Source of the DNA: Nymphaea colorata
Lineage: Eukaryota > Streptophyta > Magnoliopsida > Nymphaeales > Nymphaeaceae
DNA: 64,000 bases
Direction of reading: 5' to 3'
Assembly: GCF_008831285.2 (NCBI RefSeq)
Contig: NC_045145.1
Location: 14,710,040 to 14,774,039, forward strand
Shown here one piece after another: positions 62,149 through 64,000 of this stretch (its first letter is position 1; every line of letters starts with the position of its first letter). A model generated the notes under the pieces. That model did no database searches and was not told where the DNA came from. It was given only the letters and a program-made list of their open reading frames with translations. The position numbers and the translations under genes are program-made.

Positions 62149-62215
62149 GATCTAAGATTTGGATCATAGGTCTTATCTGGTCTATGGTGTTGGATTTGGG
62201 ATTTGATTCTAATGA
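62149..62215. repeat. Last satellite monomer
   Basis: A single recognisable monomer (TTTGGATCTAAGATTTGGAT, GTGTTGGATTTGGGATTTGA) marks the right end of the array. Confidence 0.7.
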
Positions 62216-62739
62216 TGCTCAGTAATGGGCACTAGAGAAGTGCACTAATCATTAATTGAAGGAAGTTAGATTTCCTAGTCACTTGATTCAAACTAAAGAG
62301 TTTCTGAGAGTATAAATTTTATAAATTTGATGACATGGTGTTCAAAGTATCAATTGTTGTTGAACACACAAAAAGGGCTGCTAACGGATGAAGGAACATT
62401 GGTATCAATTGTTTCTTCACAACCTACTTAAAGCAAGTACCATAGTCATTCCTAAACCACAAGAGATTTATATAGAGTTCTCACTATGGAAACCTAAATG
62501 GGCCTACACTAAAAAGAAGATTTGCACACAAAATCAACATCAAAGTTCTATTCCAACCAACGTTTGAAGAATGAGTAATCACATCCTAGCAGAATGTGTT
62601 AACAAGTATAAACTATTTGATGCATTTAAAAAGTAGCAAAGAGCCAAAACATTGTTTAGCACAGCAGATCATAAGAAACGAACTAAGCAACAAAAATTGT
62701 CAACAAAGAAGAGACAAACATACTTGGTTTTTGACAGAC
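62216..62739. other. Gene-free DNA right of the satellite
   Basis: No supported feature. It may be intron or 3' sequence of the minus-strand gene whose exons lie to the right. Confidence 0.3.
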
Positions 62740-62914
62740 CTGCTTCAAAAAGACCATAAAATCCGCTTCCCCGATAACTCAGGCATCTTGATGATTTCCT
62801 TGGTGATCCTGCAGGGACATCAAAATGTGGTCGTTAAGCACAAAGTATATTAGATAAACCAACCAGCGCCATAGATAATTACGCACTAGAGAGAGAAAGG
62901 GAGGTCAACTGCTA

Positions 62915-62953
<39 letters not shown>

Positions 62954-64000
62954 GTTTTCGTATAGACATTGAAGAAAAAAAAACATTTCATCAATCCCTA
63001 GATCACCAATAGTAGAAACAACATAATGAGAAGAGAAGCAATTGATGCTGTGGACAAGGATGAATTGTTCCATCCTATCCTTGTGGACATTATTAGAGTA
63101 GATCATCCTTCCAGCTTCCATGGACCCATCCTAGACGCTGTTGTATAAGTTTGCTTTTCCTTTTTCTCTTGGCAGCAACTATGTTATACAATCTCTCCAC
63201 AAACAGCCTGATCATCCAGTTGGCAATGAAATGGTATTTGATGGCAATAAAATGCTGTTTGATGTTTTGAGGGGTTGAAAAATGATTCCATTCTGATCGA
63301 CCACTTCAAACTCCCCAAAGCTTGTGGCTTTAGTCATCACCTCTTTACTATGTTGTCAAGGCGCCCAGGCGTGCCCAGCGCCAAGGCAGGACTAGGTGGC
63401 ACAGGGCAAAAGAAGCGACCGACTTTCTTTTTGAAAGTTATGTTAACCATTACATACTTGACACAAGGCTTGCAGACTATTCCAATTATAGACCTTATAG
63501 ACTATTTCATTTGAATCAATTCAAACAAAGTCGTACCAAATCAGTCATATAATATATATTACAAGTTTACAACAGATTGTACATATAACATATAATATAT
63601 GTTATAACAGATTCAACTGCAGATGGAACCACTTTAAAAATTGCTTCAGATTGTACTAATATATATACATTAACACATCAATATACAACAGGTAAATATA
63701 CATTATTTCACATCGTACATATATTATACATTATAACAGATTTTACATAGTATATACAACAAAATCACAGGCATATACCCTCCGATGGACTAGGCATGCT
63801 GGCGCCTAGTCCAGCCTAGGCGCCTGCACCACATCCATCGCCTAAGTGATGGACTTAGGCAACAGGTATGGACTGGCACCTAGGCGACACCCTAACAACA
63901 TAACCTCTCTATGATCATTGTAATCTTTAAAAAGAAGAATAACACTGGTTTCCTGCTCAGGAGGATGACTAGACTAACCTTCCATGATCTGCTCAAGCCC
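62740..64000 (-). CDS. Putative minus-strand gene entering at the right edge (partial)
   Basis: Two candidate exons: 64000-63979 (continues beyond the window; ends LEQIME with donor AAG/GTTAGT) and 62808-62740 (acceptor TCCCTGCAG, donor CAG/GTCTGT). Joined, the phase is consistent (one base plus two bases) and gives LEQIME followed by GSPRKSSRCLSYRGSGFYGL. The peptide is too short to assign to a family, and further exons toward lower coordinates were not identified. The intron carries a TIR element and a CA/GA microsatellite. Treat as a hint of a gene, not a model. Confidence 0.3.
62914..62953. repeat. CA/GA compound microsatellite
   Basis: About 13 CA units followed directly by GA units. 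Confidence 0.9.
63349..63902. mobile_element. TIR element with CCTAGGCG-rich arms
   Basis: The left end TATGTTGTCAAGGCGCC pairs with the right end, whose reverse complement is TATGTTGTTAGGGTGTCGCC. The flanks are ACCTCTTTAC (63339-63348) and ACCTCTCTAT (63903-63912), 8 of 10 equal, consistent with an 8-10 bp target duplication. Arms are GC-rich and full of GCGCC/CCTAGGCG words (63,355-63,420 and 63,785-63,895); the core is AT-rich with many ATATAT steps. Non-coding, non-autonomous. Confidence 0.6.

Noticed and set aside
48125..62215. Satellite considered as a CRISPR-like array because of regular spacing
   Set aside because: There are no constant-repeat/unique-spacer units; monomers are head-to-tail without spacers, in a plant genome.

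Overview
The window is nuclear DNA of a flowering plant. Every recognisable gene is split by GT-AG introns, the proteins are plant-type (a DEAH10/DHX33-class helicase, two alternative oxidases, a BTL-type mitochondrial carrier), and the intergenic space is AT-rich and full of plant transposon families (hAT-like MITEs, Copia, L1-type LINE, satellite DNA). I see no basis for naming a species. I see no tRNA, rRNA, CRISPR or bacterial-type feature.

Layout. 1-11,819 (+): eleven exons of a DEAH-box RNA helicase whose first exon is not visible; its introns carry at least three small TIR elements. 12,241-13,220: a TIR element. 14,969-15,670: a hAT-like element with palindromic arms. 16,209-19,578 (-): an unrecognised multi-exon gene with a good TATA box. 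21,034-23,357 and 24,861-29,981 (-): a tandem pair of alternative oxidase genes. The right copy is intact (346 aa); the left copy has a 4-bp frameshift and a lost stop codon and looks like a pseudogene. 34,585-37,723 (+): an intact four-exon mitochondrial carrier of the BTL3 type. 38,000-44,880: gene-poor DNA with MITEs and a duplicated 0.5-kb block. 44,880-47,165 (-): a Copia element with both LTRs that has lost gag, protease and integrase.

48,125-62,215 is the most unusual part. It is a 61-62 bp satellite interrupted by a LINE relic (49,190-51,240, minus strand). Part of that LINE and the flanking satellite has been amplified into a 2.93-2.94 kb higher-order repeat (copies A 50,443, B 53,372, C 56,313). 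Copy B reads as a chimera: its left end matches C and the rest matches A, which is what one unequal exchange inside the LINE fragment would leave. A hAT-like foldback MITE with a perfect 8-bp target duplication and a 1.2-kb unidentified coding-like insert sit inside the same array. At the right edge a minus-strand gene enters the window (two putative exons), with a TIR element in its intron.

Functionally, the two AOX genes and the carrier are mitochondrial inner-membrane proteins (ubiquinol oxidation without proton pumping, and probable adenine nucleotide transport), but nothing shows co-regulation; they lie on opposite strands and are separate transcription units. All exon limits were placed by eye from splice consensus and reading-frame continuity.
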